In this document: positions 28,828 through 38,487 of the stretch, in pieces
Position numbering within the stretch: the stretch's first letter is position 1
How the letters are laid out: every line of letters starts with the position of its first letter
Assembly: GCA_016860685.1 (NCBI GenBank)
Contig: BOJX01000009.1
Coordinates: forward strand, 1-55,260
Direction: 5' to 3'
From: Planctomycetota bacterium
GTDB lineage: Bacteria; Planctomycetota; Phycisphaerae; UBA1845
DNA length: 55,260 nucleotides
Notes under the pieces: generated by a model
What the model was told of the DNA's origin: nothing
Seen by the model: the letters and a program-made list of their open reading frames with translations, nothing else
Databases searched by the model: none
Position numbers and translations under genes: made by a program

Positions 28828-29775
28828 CTACTTCTGATCGAAGAGCGCCGTCGACAGGTAGCGTTCGCCGAAGCTCGCCAGCACCGTCACGATCGTCTTG
28901 CCCTTGTTTTCCGGCATTCGGGCGACGCGGTCCGCCGCGCAGAGCGCCGCGCCGGAGGAGATGCCGCAGAGAATCCCCTCCTCTTTCGCCGCACGCTTCG
29001 CCCACGCGAAGGCGTCTTCGCTGGAGACGAGCACCGTGTCGTCAATGACGTCGAGGTTCAGGACGCCGGGGATGAAGCCCGCGCCGATGCCCTGAATGAG
29101 GTGCTTGCCCGGTTGAAGGGGTTGGCCTTTGCGCTTCTGCGTGATGACGGGCGACGTTTCCGGTTCAACGGCGTAGCACTTGAAGCCCGGTTTGCGCGAC
29201 TTGATGACCTCGCCCACGCCGGTGATCGTGCCGCCCGTGCCGACGCCCGCGACCAGGATGTCGGCTTTACCGTCCGTGTCGTCCCAGATCTCCAGGGCCG
29301 TCGTCTTGCGGTGAATCTCGGGGTTCGCCGGGTTGTTGAACTGCTGGGGAATCCAGCCGTTGGGATCCTCGGAGGCGAGGCGCTCCGCCGCGGCGACCGC
29401 GCCGCGCATGCCTTCCGCCGCCGGCGTCAGCACCAGGTTCGCCCCCAGCAGCTTCAGCACGGCCCGGCGCTCCATCGACATGCTCTCCGGCATCGTCAAC
29501 GTCAGGCGATATCCGCGCGCGGCACACACAAAGGCGAGCGCGATTCCCGTGTTTCCCGACGTCGGCTCGATGATGTGCGTCTTCGGATGGATCTTTCCGT
29601 CGCGCTCGGCGGCGTCAATCATTGACACGCCGATGCGATCCTTGACGCTGGCCAGCGGGTTGGAGAACTCGAGCTTGGCGAAGACCGTCGCCGGGGCGTC
29701 GATCAGGCGGCGGATTTTAACGAGAGGGCTCTTACCGATTGTTTTGGTGATATCTTCAAAGCGGCCCGGAATCAT
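28828..29775 (-). CDS. cysK: cysteine synthase A
   Basis: [68 protein letters not shown]. Confidence 0.95.
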   Translation of the reverse strand: MIPGRFEDITKTIGKSPLVKIRRLIDAPATVFAKLEFSNPLASVKDRIGVSMIDAAERDGKIHPKTHIIEPTSGNTGIALAFVCAARGYRLTLTMPESMSMERRAVLKLLGANLVLTPAAEGMRGAVAAAERLASEDPNGWIPQQFNNPANPEIHRKTTALEIWDDTDGKADILVAGVGTGGTITGVGEVIKSRKPGFKCYAVEPETSPVITQKRKGQPLQPGKHLIQGIGAGFIPGVLNLDVIDDTVLVSSEDAFAWAKRAAKEEGILCGISSGAALCAADRVARMPENKGKTIVTVLASFGERYLSTALFDQK

Positions 29776-29935
29776 CTTGCGTCTCCCATCTCGGCCGGCG
29801 ACGGCGCTCGGCGCTGGGTATGAGCATACGATTCGCGCCCGGCGCATGTCAACAAAACCCAACCCTGTGCCCAGGCCGGAACCAGCCGTTCCCCCGGGGA
29901 AGGCATGCCGCGGCGCTGCATCCCCCGCAGGGAGA

Positions 29936-31696
29936 TCAGACCTCGACGCGCTCGAAATGCCTCGCCCCGACGGACAGGACGGCCGACCCCACGGACAAGG
30001 CAATAATCAGCACAATCGCCGCGAAGCCCACCGTTTCCCACGTCGGCAGTCCCAGCGGATCCTCGCGCTGCGCCCGCCACGTCGCGTAGCCCGTCACCGT
30101 CAGCAGCACCCCGGACAGCAGCACCGACGCCACCAGGTTGATCGTCCCGCCCATGCCGTTGGCGATGCGCGCCGTGTTCAACTGGTGGAACATCGGCCAG
30201 CGCGCCCCGATCCCCACCGCCAGCGAGCACAGCCCGAAGCATACCGCCAGCGTCACCGCCAGGTGGATCAGCGCCCACCGCCAGTCCAGCTTGAGCAGGA
30301 TCATCTCCAGGCTCAGCGTCGCGCCCGCCACCAGCAGCGTCACGGTCAGCGCGAAGGCGAACTTCGCCACGAGAATCCGCCCCCGCCGGATCGGCAGCAG
30401 TCCGATCAGCCACAACTGCCGACCCTCCAGCGAGATCATCGGGTACACGAACCGGCTGGTGAACGTCGCCAGGATCAGGCTCACCGCGCAGAGGTTCAGG
30501 AAGGGGATGATGAGCGTCCACGCGCCGCTGGTGAGGTCGCCGTGACGGTAGGGGATGTTCATCAGGTAGAACGTCATCAGTCCGAAAAGGATCAGAAGCT
30601 GGCTCCACTGCAACGGATCCCGCAGGAAGGTGCGCAGATCCTTGACCGCGATCCGCCGAAGCGCCGGTGACAGATAAAAGAACACGGCTTCGAGCAGGCT
30701 TGCCGGCTGGTCCGCCGCGCTGACGCGGACGCCGTGACGCGCGGACGTGGCGGTGTCGTACGCCGCTGCCAGATGCCGCGCGACGAGGTGAACCGCGATC
30801 CAGCTCAGGAACGCGCCGTTCGCCAGCGTCACAAACAGGTAGCCCAGCGACTCGTCGAGGCGGTTGCCCATCGCGTGGTCGATGCCCTTCGCCACCCACG
30901 TGTTCGGCCACAATGCCGACTCGACGAAATGCACCTGCGTCAGGAACTCGCGCAGCCACTTCTCGCTGTCCATCGGAAGGCGCTGAAACGTCATCAGCAG
31001 ATACGCGACCGCGAAGCACGCGGCGGCGCCCGCGGCCTTGAGGAAGCGATGCTTGATCTTCCGCGGGAAAAACCGCGCGATCGCCCACGCCAGCCCCAGC
31101 CCCAGCGCTCCGGGGATCGGAATGAACGCGAGGAAGAACGCCAGGAACAGGGGATAGAACATGCGCGGTTCGGCCGTCGCGTCCGCCATCGCCATCATCA
31201 GCGGCAGCCCCAGCAGGATCAGCGACCAGCTCGAAAACACCAGGGTTTCCAGGTACTTGATGAGCACCGCGTCCACCGGCGGCAGCGGCAGCGACAGCAG
31301 GTAAGGGACTTCCTCGCGCGAAAACAAGGATCCGAACGCCAGGATCGCGTTCGAGAACACCAGCAGCGCCAGCATCGCCAGGAAAAAGAAGTTGAAAACC
31401 AGCGGGATCGCCACCACGCCTTCCAGCGGCGTCTGCCTCAGCAGGCGGAAAACGTGCAGGAAAAGCCCGTAAAGCCCGAACCAGATAACGACGACAAACA
31501 GCGCCGTCATCGCAACCCGCACCGGCGCCTCCGTCAGCACCGATCGAACGTGGTTGATCGTCAGGCGGCCGCGCATCCGCAGCATCAGTCCGAACTTCGA
31601 CCTCGGAGCCCGCTTCGGGGGGCGGGGCGGCGCCGGTCCGAACGGCGCGAGCGCCGCGACCGCCTCTACCGGCGCCGAATCAGACGACGGTCTCAT
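29936..31696 (-). CDS. ABC-type exporter permease (large multi-TM protein)
   Basis: Multiple TM segments, abuts and overlaps the ABC ATPase gene upstream. Confidence 0.75.
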   Translation of the reverse strand: MRPSSDSAPVEAVAALAPFGPAPPRPPKRAPRSKFGLMLRMRGRLTINHVRSVLTEAPVRVAMTALFVVVIWFGLYGLFLHVFRLLRQTPLEGVVAIPLVFNFFFLAMLALLVFSNAILAFGSLFSREEVPYLLSLPLPPVDAVLIKYLETLVFSSWSLILLGLPLMMAMADATAEPRMFYPLFLAFFLAFIPIPGALGLGLAWAIARFFPRKIKHRFLKAAGAAACFAVAYLLMTFQRLPMDSEKWLREFLTQVHFVESALWPNTWVAKGIDHAMGNRLDESLGYLFVTLANGAFLSWIAVHLVARHLAAAYDTATSARHGVRVSAADQPASLLEAVFFYLSPALRRIAVKDLRTFLRDPLQWSQLLILFGLMTFYLMNIPYRHGDLTSGAWTLIIPFLNLCAVSLILATFTSRFVYPMISLEGRQLWLIGLLPIRRGRILVAKFAFALTVTLLVAGATLSLEMILLKLDWRWALIHLAVTLAVCFGLCSLAVGIGARWPMFHQLNTARIANGMGGTINLVASVLLSGVLLTVTGYATWRAQREDPLGLPTWETVGFAAIVLIIALSVGSAVLSVGARHFERVEV

Positions 31697-32447
31697 CGCC
31701 CGTCTCCGTCATGCGCAGGAAAATGTCCTCGAGGGAGTGTTCGCGCGTCGCCCGTGTCTTCAACTCGTCCAGCGTGCCCAGCGCGACCAGGTGCCCCGCG
31801 TTGAGGATGCCGATCCGGTCCGCGATCGCCTCCGCCACCTCCAGCGTGTGCGTGCTCATGAACACCGTCCGCCCCGCGCGGGCCCGCTCCCGGAAGGCGT
31901 CTTTCACCGACCGCGCCGTCCGCGGGTCCAGTCCCACCATCGGTTCGTCGATCACCAGCACTTCCGGATCGTGCATCAGCGCCGCCGCCAGCACGACCCG
32001 CTGCTTCATGCCGTGACTGTAGGTCTCCGTGAGGCGGTCGAGGAACTCGCCCAGCGCAAGACGCTCGATCAGCGGCTTCAAAGCGTTCCGCCGCTGCTCA
32101 ACCGTCATGTCGTACATCTGCCCGACGAATTCGAGGAACTCGCGTCCCGTCAGCTTGTCATAAAGGAAAGGTTGATCCGGGACGTAGGACATCAGCGCCT
32201 TCGCCGGCGTCCCGTTCATGTTCATTTCGTGCCCGCAGACGGTCACGCGCCCCGTGTTCGGACGCAGCAGACCGGCGATCATCTTGATCGTCGTCGTTTT
32301 CCCCGCCCCGTTCGGACCCAGAAAGGCGAAGATTTCCCCGCGGCGGATCGTCAACGACAGGTCCGCCACGGCCACCTGCCGCCCGTAGCACTTGCGCACG
32401 CCGACCAGCTCGATCGCCGGCCCTACGCTGGACGGTTCCGCGCTCAT
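31680..32447 (-). CDS. ABC transporter ATP-binding protein
   Basis: Walker A GPNGAGKTT; signature-like YSHGMKQRV; Walker B VLVIDEPMVGLDP; H-loop STHTL. Start ATG at 32447. Confidence 0.93.
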   Translation of the reverse strand: MSAEPSSVGPAIELVGVRKCYGRQVAVADLSLTIRRGEIFAFLGPNGAGKTTTIKMIAGLLRPNTGRVTVCGHEMNMNGTPAKALMSYVPDQPFLYDKLTGREFLEFVGQMYDMTVEQRRNALKPLIERLALGEFLDRLTETYSHGMKQRVVLAAALMHDPEVLVIDEPMVGLDPRTARSVKDAFRERARAGRTVFMSTHTLEVAEAIADRIGILNAGHLVALGTLDELKTRATREHSLEDIFLRMTETGDETVV

Positions 32448-32567
32448 GCGTTGCTCTTTCACCCTTGTTCCGTCGTCTCGTTGTTCGCTTCGACGACCGC
32501 GCCCTTCAGACCGCAACCCGGCTCGGCCAGTCCGTCCCGCACGGACGTCCGGCGGCCCCCGCCGTCG

Positions 32568-33413
32568 TCACCGCCGCCCCTCGCCGTCGGGCAACTCCCA
32601 CAACCGCCGGCTGTCCGACGCGATCCGATGCAGCGTCTCATCATAACGTTCGCGCAGGAGGCGGATCGTCGATCCGACCGGCAGGCGCACCTCCTGCACC
32701 TGCACGACGCCTTCATCATCGACCCAGGCGGTGACGCCTTCCGCCTCGACGACGAAGCAGTCCCGCGTGCCGAAATTCGTCGCCCGCTTTTCGCGACCCG
32801 TCACGCGGACGACGACGGGCCTGAACTTCTCCGAAAGATTCAGCAGCGCCGCCAGCGGATTGATGACCTGCATGCGCCACGACTGCCCGACCGACAGTTT
32901 CGGCAGCGTTGTGAACGGGTTGAACGCCTCGGCGATCATATCCGCCTCGCCGACCGGAACCTTGAAAGGCTTGATCCCGCCCAGCCCCGCGTCGAGCGTG
33001 AACGCGAAATCCTGCGGAAACCGCTCACCGCTGAGCGTGATCGGAAACCCGTGATTGCTGACCCGCAACTCGACCTTCAGGCTGTCCAGCGCGCCTTCAG
33101 GTGTGAACGTGGCGCCGCCCTCGACGCGCAGCGAAGGCAACTGCGGGACCAGGTCTTCCAGGAGGATGAGATCCTCGCGCTCGATCACCTGCGGGCGGTA
33201 TCGGTAGATCGTCCACATTGTGCCGATCCGCCCGTTATCCCGGAACACCCCGCATTGAAGCTCGACCGTCCGACCCTCTGCCAGCCAGTCCGCCCGCAGC
33301 GGGCTGGGCGCGGGGCTTGCGGTCCAGATGGGGAGCAGGTCGTGTTTGACCAGCCAGCCGGTAGCCGCCACCCACGATGCGACAATGATGAACCCCAGCA
33401 GACGCGCGTACAC
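32568..33413 (-). CDS. hypothetical N-terminally membrane-anchored protein, co-directional with the ABC exporter
   Basis: Long ORF with N-terminal TM/signal (LLGFIIVASWVAATGWLV) and a coherent soluble domain. Confidence 0.7.
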   Translation of the reverse strand: MYARLLGFIIVASWVAATGWLVKHDLLPIWTASPAPSPLRADWLAEGRTVELQCGVFRDNGRIGTMWTIYRYRPQVIEREDLILLEDLVPQLPSLRVEGGATFTPEGALDSLKVELRVSNHGFPITLSGERFPQDFAFTLDAGLGGIKPFKVPVGEADMIAEAFNPFTTLPKLSVGQSWRMQVINPLAALLNLSEKFRPVVVRVTGREKRATNFGTRDCFVVEAEGVTAWVDDEGVVQVQEVRLPVGSTIRLLRERYDETLHRIASDSRRLWELPDGEGRR

Positions 33414-33513
33414 TCATCAACTCCGCCGTCTCCCCTCCGACCGCCACGTTCGCCGTGCGCATCGGACCGGGCGACCGATTCTAGCGCTGCCCGGAAGGGA
33501 CGGTCAATCAACG

Positions 33514-33549
33514 AGAAAACCCCCTCCGGCCCGTCGGCGGGAGGGGGTA
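33514..33549 (-). terminator. Rho-independent terminator for the 33592-34173 lipoprotein gene
   Basis: Minus strand ACCCCCTCC-CGCCGACGGGCC-GGAGGGGGTTTTCTCG. Confidence 0.8.
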
Positions 33550-33591
33550 GGACGGAAATCGACGGGGACCGGAGCGCCCCGCTGCCGCGCG

Positions 33592-34173
33592 TTACTGCTT
33601 TCGGCTGGTGCCTTTCATGCTCATCGTCTTCTGCGTCTTCCAGGAGTTCCACTCCGTGTGCGTCCACTCCATCGTATTGTCGTCCACGAAGCGCATCGTG
33701 CCTTCCATCACGGAGTCCTGCATGCCGGAACCCTTGCCCTTCACCGTCCAGGTGCGCGTCGCCGCGTCATACGTCGCCGTTCCGTCGCCGACGCCCCCGA
33801 AGCTGTCCATCCAGCGCATCTGGTACTTCCCGCTCTTCGGATCATAGGACCACATCCCGATGCCCTGGAATTTGTCCTCGCCCATCGAACCGCTAAAGCG
33901 CTCCAGCAGCACCCACTTGTCGCACTCCCACGCGACCACCGACGTGCCCGTGCCCTTCATCGGTTCAGGCATGCCCTCCATCGTGCACTCCCACGACGCG
34001 CTCCACGTTCCCGTGAACGCATTCAGCGCGTCCAGCTCCGCCGGGCGCGACGGCGCCTGCATCATCTCCTCCATGTTCATCTTGTTCGACGCGCATCCCG
34101 AAACCAGCGCGCCCATCACGCAAAGCCCCAACACCCCAAGCCCCTGCTTTTTCATTCGCTTCTCCTTGTTCAT
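33592..34173 (-). CDS. DUF1579-like secreted lipoprotein
   Basis: Lipobox LVSGCASN; FTGTWSASWECTMEGMPEPMKGTGTSVVAWECDKWVLLERFSG... DUF1579-type pattern. Alternative start 34155. Confidence 0.8.
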   Translation of the reverse strand: MNKEKRMKKQGLGVLGLCVMGALVSGCASNKMNMEEMMQAPSRPAELDALNAFTGTWSASWECTMEGMPEPMKGTGTSVVAWECDKWVLLERFSGSMGEDKFQGIGMWSYDPKSGKYQMRWMDSFGGVGDGTATYDAATRTWTVKGKGSGMQDSVMEGTMRFVDDNTMEWTHTEWNSWKTQKTMSMKGTSRKQ

Positions 34174-34452
34174 AAGACATGTGTCAAAACCGAACCGCGC
34201 CCGTCAAGGAAACGCCTGATTCTCACGCGGGCCCGTCGGCTTTGAACGCGCGTTTCATCGTCCGATTCAGGCCGCGCAGCGCCTTCTTCGTGCCACCCCG
34301 CCGCGAACACGATCGGTTTCCCGTTCGTGGACCGCACCCGACGCTTACCCTAACGGATCGGGACCGGCGGTGTCCAGCCTCCCCCCGGCAAGGCGGTGCA
34401 ACACGGCGCGACGGGTTGTCGCCGCCGAGCGCCCGGTTTAACGTAGTGGACC

Positions 34453-35667
34453 GTGATTTTCCTGCGCATCTTCAAGATGGCCTTGGTCAGTCTCCGGGCG
34501 AACTTCCTTCGGTCGATCCTGGCGACGCTCGGCGTCATCATCGGCGTGGCGGCCGTGATTTCCGCGGTTTCCGTGCTGAAAGGGATGGAGCGCGACATCC
34601 TCCAGCGCTTCGAAGCCCTGGGCGCGGACCAGCTCATCGTGATCAACGGCAGCAGCGACCGCACCCGCCGCCGTGGCGTCATGCCCCCGTCGCTGACCCT
34701 CGACGACGAAGCCCTGATTCGTCGAAAAGCGTCGGAATCCGTCAGGGCGACCTGTCCGCAGATGCAGCGCCCGGCGCAGGCGCAGAAGCTCGCCCGCACC
34801 ACGCAATGCACGATGATGGGCACCAGCGACGCCTACGCCTCGATGAACAGCTACGAACCCGCCGACGGGCGCTTCCTGGAACCGGAGGATCTCAACGGCA
34901 ACGGGGCGTTCGTCTGCGTCCTCGGACACCAGGTCAAGCAGGATCTCTTCGGCGCGCGCCCGGCCGTCGGGCAGGACGTCGATCTCAACGGCAAGCGCTT
35001 CATCGTTCGCGGCGTGATGGAGGAGCGCGGCATGTTGGGCTTCGTCGAGGTGGACAACATGGTGTTCGTCCCCGTCACGACCCTTCAGCGGATGACCGGG
35101 GCGAGGTATCTCGACATGCTCGTCGTGCAGGCCGCCGAGTCCCGCAGGCTGTCCTCCTGCCTCGACAGCGTGACACGCATCCTGCGGGAGTCGCACAATC
35201 TCCGCGCGGGCGAGCCGGACGACTTCCAGATCCTCACTCAGGAGCAGGCGAAGAACCAGCTCCGCGACGTCACGCTCATCATGGCCGTTGTGCTCTACAG
35301 CATCGCGGGCATCTCGCTGGTCGTCGGCGGGATCGGGATCATGAACATCATGATGGTCTCGGTGACGGAGCGGACGCGGGAGATCGGCGTGCGCATCGCC
35401 GTCGGGGCGCGACCCGTGGACATCTGGTTCCAGTTCTTCGTCGAGGCGGGGGTCATCAGCCTGCTCGGCGGGGCGCTGGGGGTGGTGGTGGGTTACGCCT
35501 TCAGCGACCTGCTGTCGCAGATCACCGCGGTGCTCAAGACATACACCCCGCCCGCGAGCATCGTGATGGCGCTGGCCGTGGCGACCTTCGTCGGCCTCAT
35601 CAGCGGCCTCTACCCCGCCATCCGCGCCGCCCGGATGGACCCGGTGGAGGCGCTGCGGTTCGAGTAG
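34453..35667 (+). CDS. MacB/FtsX-type ABC transporter permease
   Basis: N-terminal SLRANFLRSILATLGVIIGVAAVI; C-terminal GGIGIMNIMMVSVTERTREIGVRIAVGARPVDIWFQFFVEA...GLYPAIRAARMDPVEALRFE. Confidence 0.9.
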   Translation: MIFLRIFKMALVSLRANFLRSILATLGVIIGVAAVISAVSVLKGMERDILQRFEALGADQLIVINGSSDRTRRRGVMPPSLTLDDEALIRRKASESVRATCPQMQRPAQAQKLARTTQCTMMGTSDAYASMNSYEPADGRFLEPEDLNGNGAFVCVLGHQVKQDLFGARPAVGQDVDLNGKRFIVRGVMEERGMLGFVEVDNMVFVPVTTLQRMTGARYLDMLVVQAAESRRLSSCLDSVTRILRESHNLRAGEPDDFQILTQEQAKNQLRDVTLIMAVVLYSIAGISLVVGGIGIMNIMMVSVTERTREIGVRIAVGARPVDIWFQFFVEAGVISLLGGALGVVVGYAFSDLLSQITAVLKTYTPPASIVMALAVATFVGLISGLYPAIRAARMDPVEALRFE

Positions 35668-35843
35668 GAGCGTCTCGTAATGTCCAATAATAATCGCTTT
35701 TGAGTGTTATCATCAACGATTTTGCCCCCCCCCCCCCCCATTTTTCTCTTGCAATGGGAACGGTCGCCGTTCGATAGTCACCGTGAGTAGCTCGGGTGGA
35801 TTGTTCTGCCTACGCCGAGGTTGTCCCAGTATGGAACCCGAAT

Positions 35844-36329
35844 ATGAGGCGAACGATTTTCCTGCCGGTCTTGGGGCTGTGCCTGACCGTGGTTTCCGTC
35901 CGATCGAGCGAGGCGGCCGCGCTGCCTGAGGCGTCGCTCGGGGCGCTTGCCCCGATGCCGACGGCAGCGGCAAGCGGTACAATGATTGACGACGAGTGCG
36001 GTGGCGGGCGTTGTGGATTGCCCATCCCAGCCGATTGTACCGAACTTACGTTCTGCAAGTGTCGAGAAGGAGTGAGCCAATGCAACCGCCGAAACGTGCC
36101 GGAGAACGACACATGGTTTGCGGCGACGGAGAACCAGCAGACGTATTATTGCCTCAACCTTCAATTGGAGATTTGCTACTCTCGCTATGACTGCATTTCA
36201 GGGCCAGGAGGCATTTATTGCGAAGAGGATGACGACTGTTATACCGGGCCGTTGTTTCAGGAGTACCTTGAAGAAGCGTACCGGCTTGTGGTTCCTCCGA
36301 CGACGTGCAGTCCGGACTCGTCGGAGTAA
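35844..36329 (+). CDS. small secreted cysteine-rich hypothetical protein
   Basis: Signal peptide MRRTIFLPVLGLCLTVVSVRSSEA; about 12 cysteines in the mature region. Confidence 0.65.
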   Translation: MRRTIFLPVLGLCLTVVSVRSSEAAALPEASLGALAPMPTAAASGTMIDDECGGGRCGLPIPADCTELTFCKCREGVSQCNRRNVPENDTWFAATENQQTYYCLNLQLEICYSRYDCISGPGGIYCEEDDDCYTGPLFQEYLEEAYRLVVPPTTCSPDSSE

Positions 36330-36385
36330 TTGCGGCTCGATGAAGAGCGATTGTTTCAGAAGGCTTCACGAATTGGAGTCACCCG

Positions 36386-37732
36386 ATGGCCATGCTCTAC
36401 CTGTTAATCGTCATTGGATTTGCGGATGAGTTGAACTGCTCCTACTCCGACCCGCTGAAGCAGGCGATGGATCAGAGACGGTCGTTTAACAGTGCGCGAG
36501 TGGAGTGGTCGCTTAGCGTTCCGGGGCAATCGGAGCCACGTTATTACACATCGACCTACGCGGGGGAGGATGCCCTGTTCGTTTACCGCGGTCTTGGTTT
36601 GGGCCTAAGAACGCCGGAGCCGGATCGCATCGGGCAGCCGTTCGCCTTCTCAGAGCAGCGAGTTTTAACGGCGGGGTCGCAGCAATGGGTTTATAATGAG
36701 GAGAGCCTGGCTGCCCATGTTTACAGCGACTCTCCGAGGACGCCGAGCTGGAATCCTCTGCGGATCGGGTTCGATCCTGTGTTCGTCGCAGAGACGGATT
36801 CTCCTTGGTGGAGAACGAAGGACCCGTCCGAGGTGGACGTTCATTCCGTTCCCGGGGGGATTATGGTCACGTATCGTTACGCCAACGGGAATTCGGTGTC
36901 CTGGGTTCTTGATGCATCCTATGGCTTCCAGCCGACGCGATGCTTCTCCTCGGTTGACGGGCGCGAGCGGTACCACTGTGAGACGGAGTACGAGGAGTTC
37001 GATGGGCGGTGGACTCCAAGCCGGGTCTCATACTGGGCTGACGGCGTTCCGACCATGCATGTTGATGTTCCGTACGTGGAATTCGATCGTCCGGATCATC
37101 CGAACAAGCTGACCCCGGAGCATCTCGGGCTCGTCCCGGGGATACAGATCATTCAATCAGGAGAGTCTCAACCTTTGATGTGGACTGGTGCAGAGGTTGT
37201 GTCCATTGAGGAATTCCGACGCAGGTGGGAGTCCGGACTGATTGATGGTTCCGGGATCTACGCGTTAATCGAGCGATCCAAGGCGCCCAATGGGATGTGC
37301 CGCTTTCCGGATAAACAGGATCCGGATTTATTATTATTGTCAGAGGCGGCTAAGGTCAAGCGAGAACCCCGTCTTTGGGAAGAGTACGTCCGGCGCTTTA
37401 TCTCAGTGTATCGACTGGACTCAAGCCAATCTCAACGGGCATGGGCACATCATCGCGAGTGCCTGAATTCGCTGCATGAGTATCGGCGGAAGCAAGACGG
37501 CGAGCTTTCCGAGCTTCGCGAGCGTGAAAAGCAATTGGAGGAGGGATTGTCTGGTTCACCGGCTCAGGTGGCGGAACTGAGTTCGGTGCGCGCCCGGATC
37601 GAGCGGATCGAGGGTTTTGAGGCAAGGGTTTTTGACGAAAGACTGCGACCGGGCTTGGATAAGATGCCGACGCGCGCGCAGATAGACGCCGCCCGGAAGG
37701 CCGTGGAGTCCCTTGTTCGGAAGGTGGACTGA
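36386..37732 (+). CDS. hypothetical secreted protein with C-terminal coiled-coil/LTxxQ-like domain
   Basis: 448-aa ORF with SD-like GGAG; C-terminal domain shared with the next ORF. Confidence 0.7.
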   Translation: MAMLYLLIVIGFADELNCSYSDPLKQAMDQRRSFNSARVEWSLSVPGQSEPRYYTSTYAGEDALFVYRGLGLGLRTPEPDRIGQPFAFSEQRVLTAGSQQWVYNEESLAAHVYSDSPRTPSWNPLRIGFDPVFVAETDSPWWRTKDPSEVDVHSVPGGIMVTYRYANGNSVSWVLDASYGFQPTRCFSSVDGRERYHCETEYEEFDGRWTPSRVSYWADGVPTMHVDVPYVEFDRPDHPNKLTPEHLGLVPGIQIIQSGESQPLMWTGAEVVSIEEFRRRWESGLIDGSGIYALIERSKAPNGMCRFPDKQDPDLLLLSEAAKVKREPRLWEEYVRRFISVYRLDSSQSQRAWAHHRECLNSLHEYRRKQDGELSELREREKQLEEGLSGSPAQVAELSSVRARIERIEGFEARVFDERLRPGLDKMPTRAQIDAARKAVESLVRKVD

Positions 37733-37736
37733 TTGA

Positions 37737-38402
37737 CCCCTTGGAATTCCCGTTGGGGCAAGCGTCGCGTCGGGCGGCACGGTTCTCGTGTGGGATGGTG
37801 CAAAGGCGATTCCCATCCAGGAGGCGCATGCCCGCCGGGCGGCTGGAGAATTGGACTTTGCAATAATTCAGAAACTGCTGGCGGATCATAAGGAAGGTCG
37901 GTCGCAAGGTCGGACGCCGTTGTCCGATGCCGGACTCGGTGCTTGGGATATTGCATTCTCCGCGGACGATCCTGTCCTTGGGTCGGAATTCGTGCGTCGG
38001 TTCGTCCGAGCGTTCAGGCTGACCCAGGAGCAGGCACAGAAGGCCTGGGAAATCCACCGAATCTGCCGTGGCGATGCGGTGGCGCATCTTCGGGAGCGGC
38101 GCGCGGAGCTTGAAGCGGTCGCATCGAAGCTGGCGGGCCTTTCGTCCTCCTCGGGAGCAGAGGCCGAGCAACGTCGAGTCGCGCTTCTCGAAGAGCAACG
38201 TCGCCTGCGGGCGCCGGTGGCTCGCTTATTCGAAGAGCGATTAAGACCGCAACTGGTTGCTCTGCTTACGCCGAGGCAGAAGGAAGAGGCGATCAAAGAA
38301 GAATCCGCCAAACCGGGTTCAACCGGGATACACCGAATCCTGGCGGCCGCGGACCATGACCGAGCGATCCGACAAGCGGAATCCGGCGAGCGACCTAAGT
38401 AA
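37737..38402 (+). CDS. N-terminally truncated tandem paralog of the 36386-37732 gene (annotated start would be GTG 37788; possible pseudogene)
   Basis: Frame stays open and homologous upstream of the GTG at 37788 (PLGIPVGASVASGGTVLVWDGAKAIPIQEAH) back to a TGA at 37734-37736. Confidence 0.6.
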   Translation, partial: PLGIPVGASVASGGTVLVWDGAKAIPIQEAHARRAAGELDFAIIQKLLADHKEGRSQGRTPLSDAGLGAWDIAFSADDPVLGSEFVRRFVRAFRLTQEQAQKAWEIHRICRGDAVAHLRERRAELEAVASKLAGLSSSSGAEAEQRRVALLEEQRRLRAPVARLFEERLRPQLVALLTPRQKEEAIKEESAKPGSTGIHRILAAADHDRAIRQAESGERPK

Positions 38403-38487
38403 GTGATTCCCATCGCCCGCCGAGATCGGGGATCGCGAAGGGTGAACCCCGTCAGATTCGTTCACTAGAATCGGCTGACGCGCCGAT

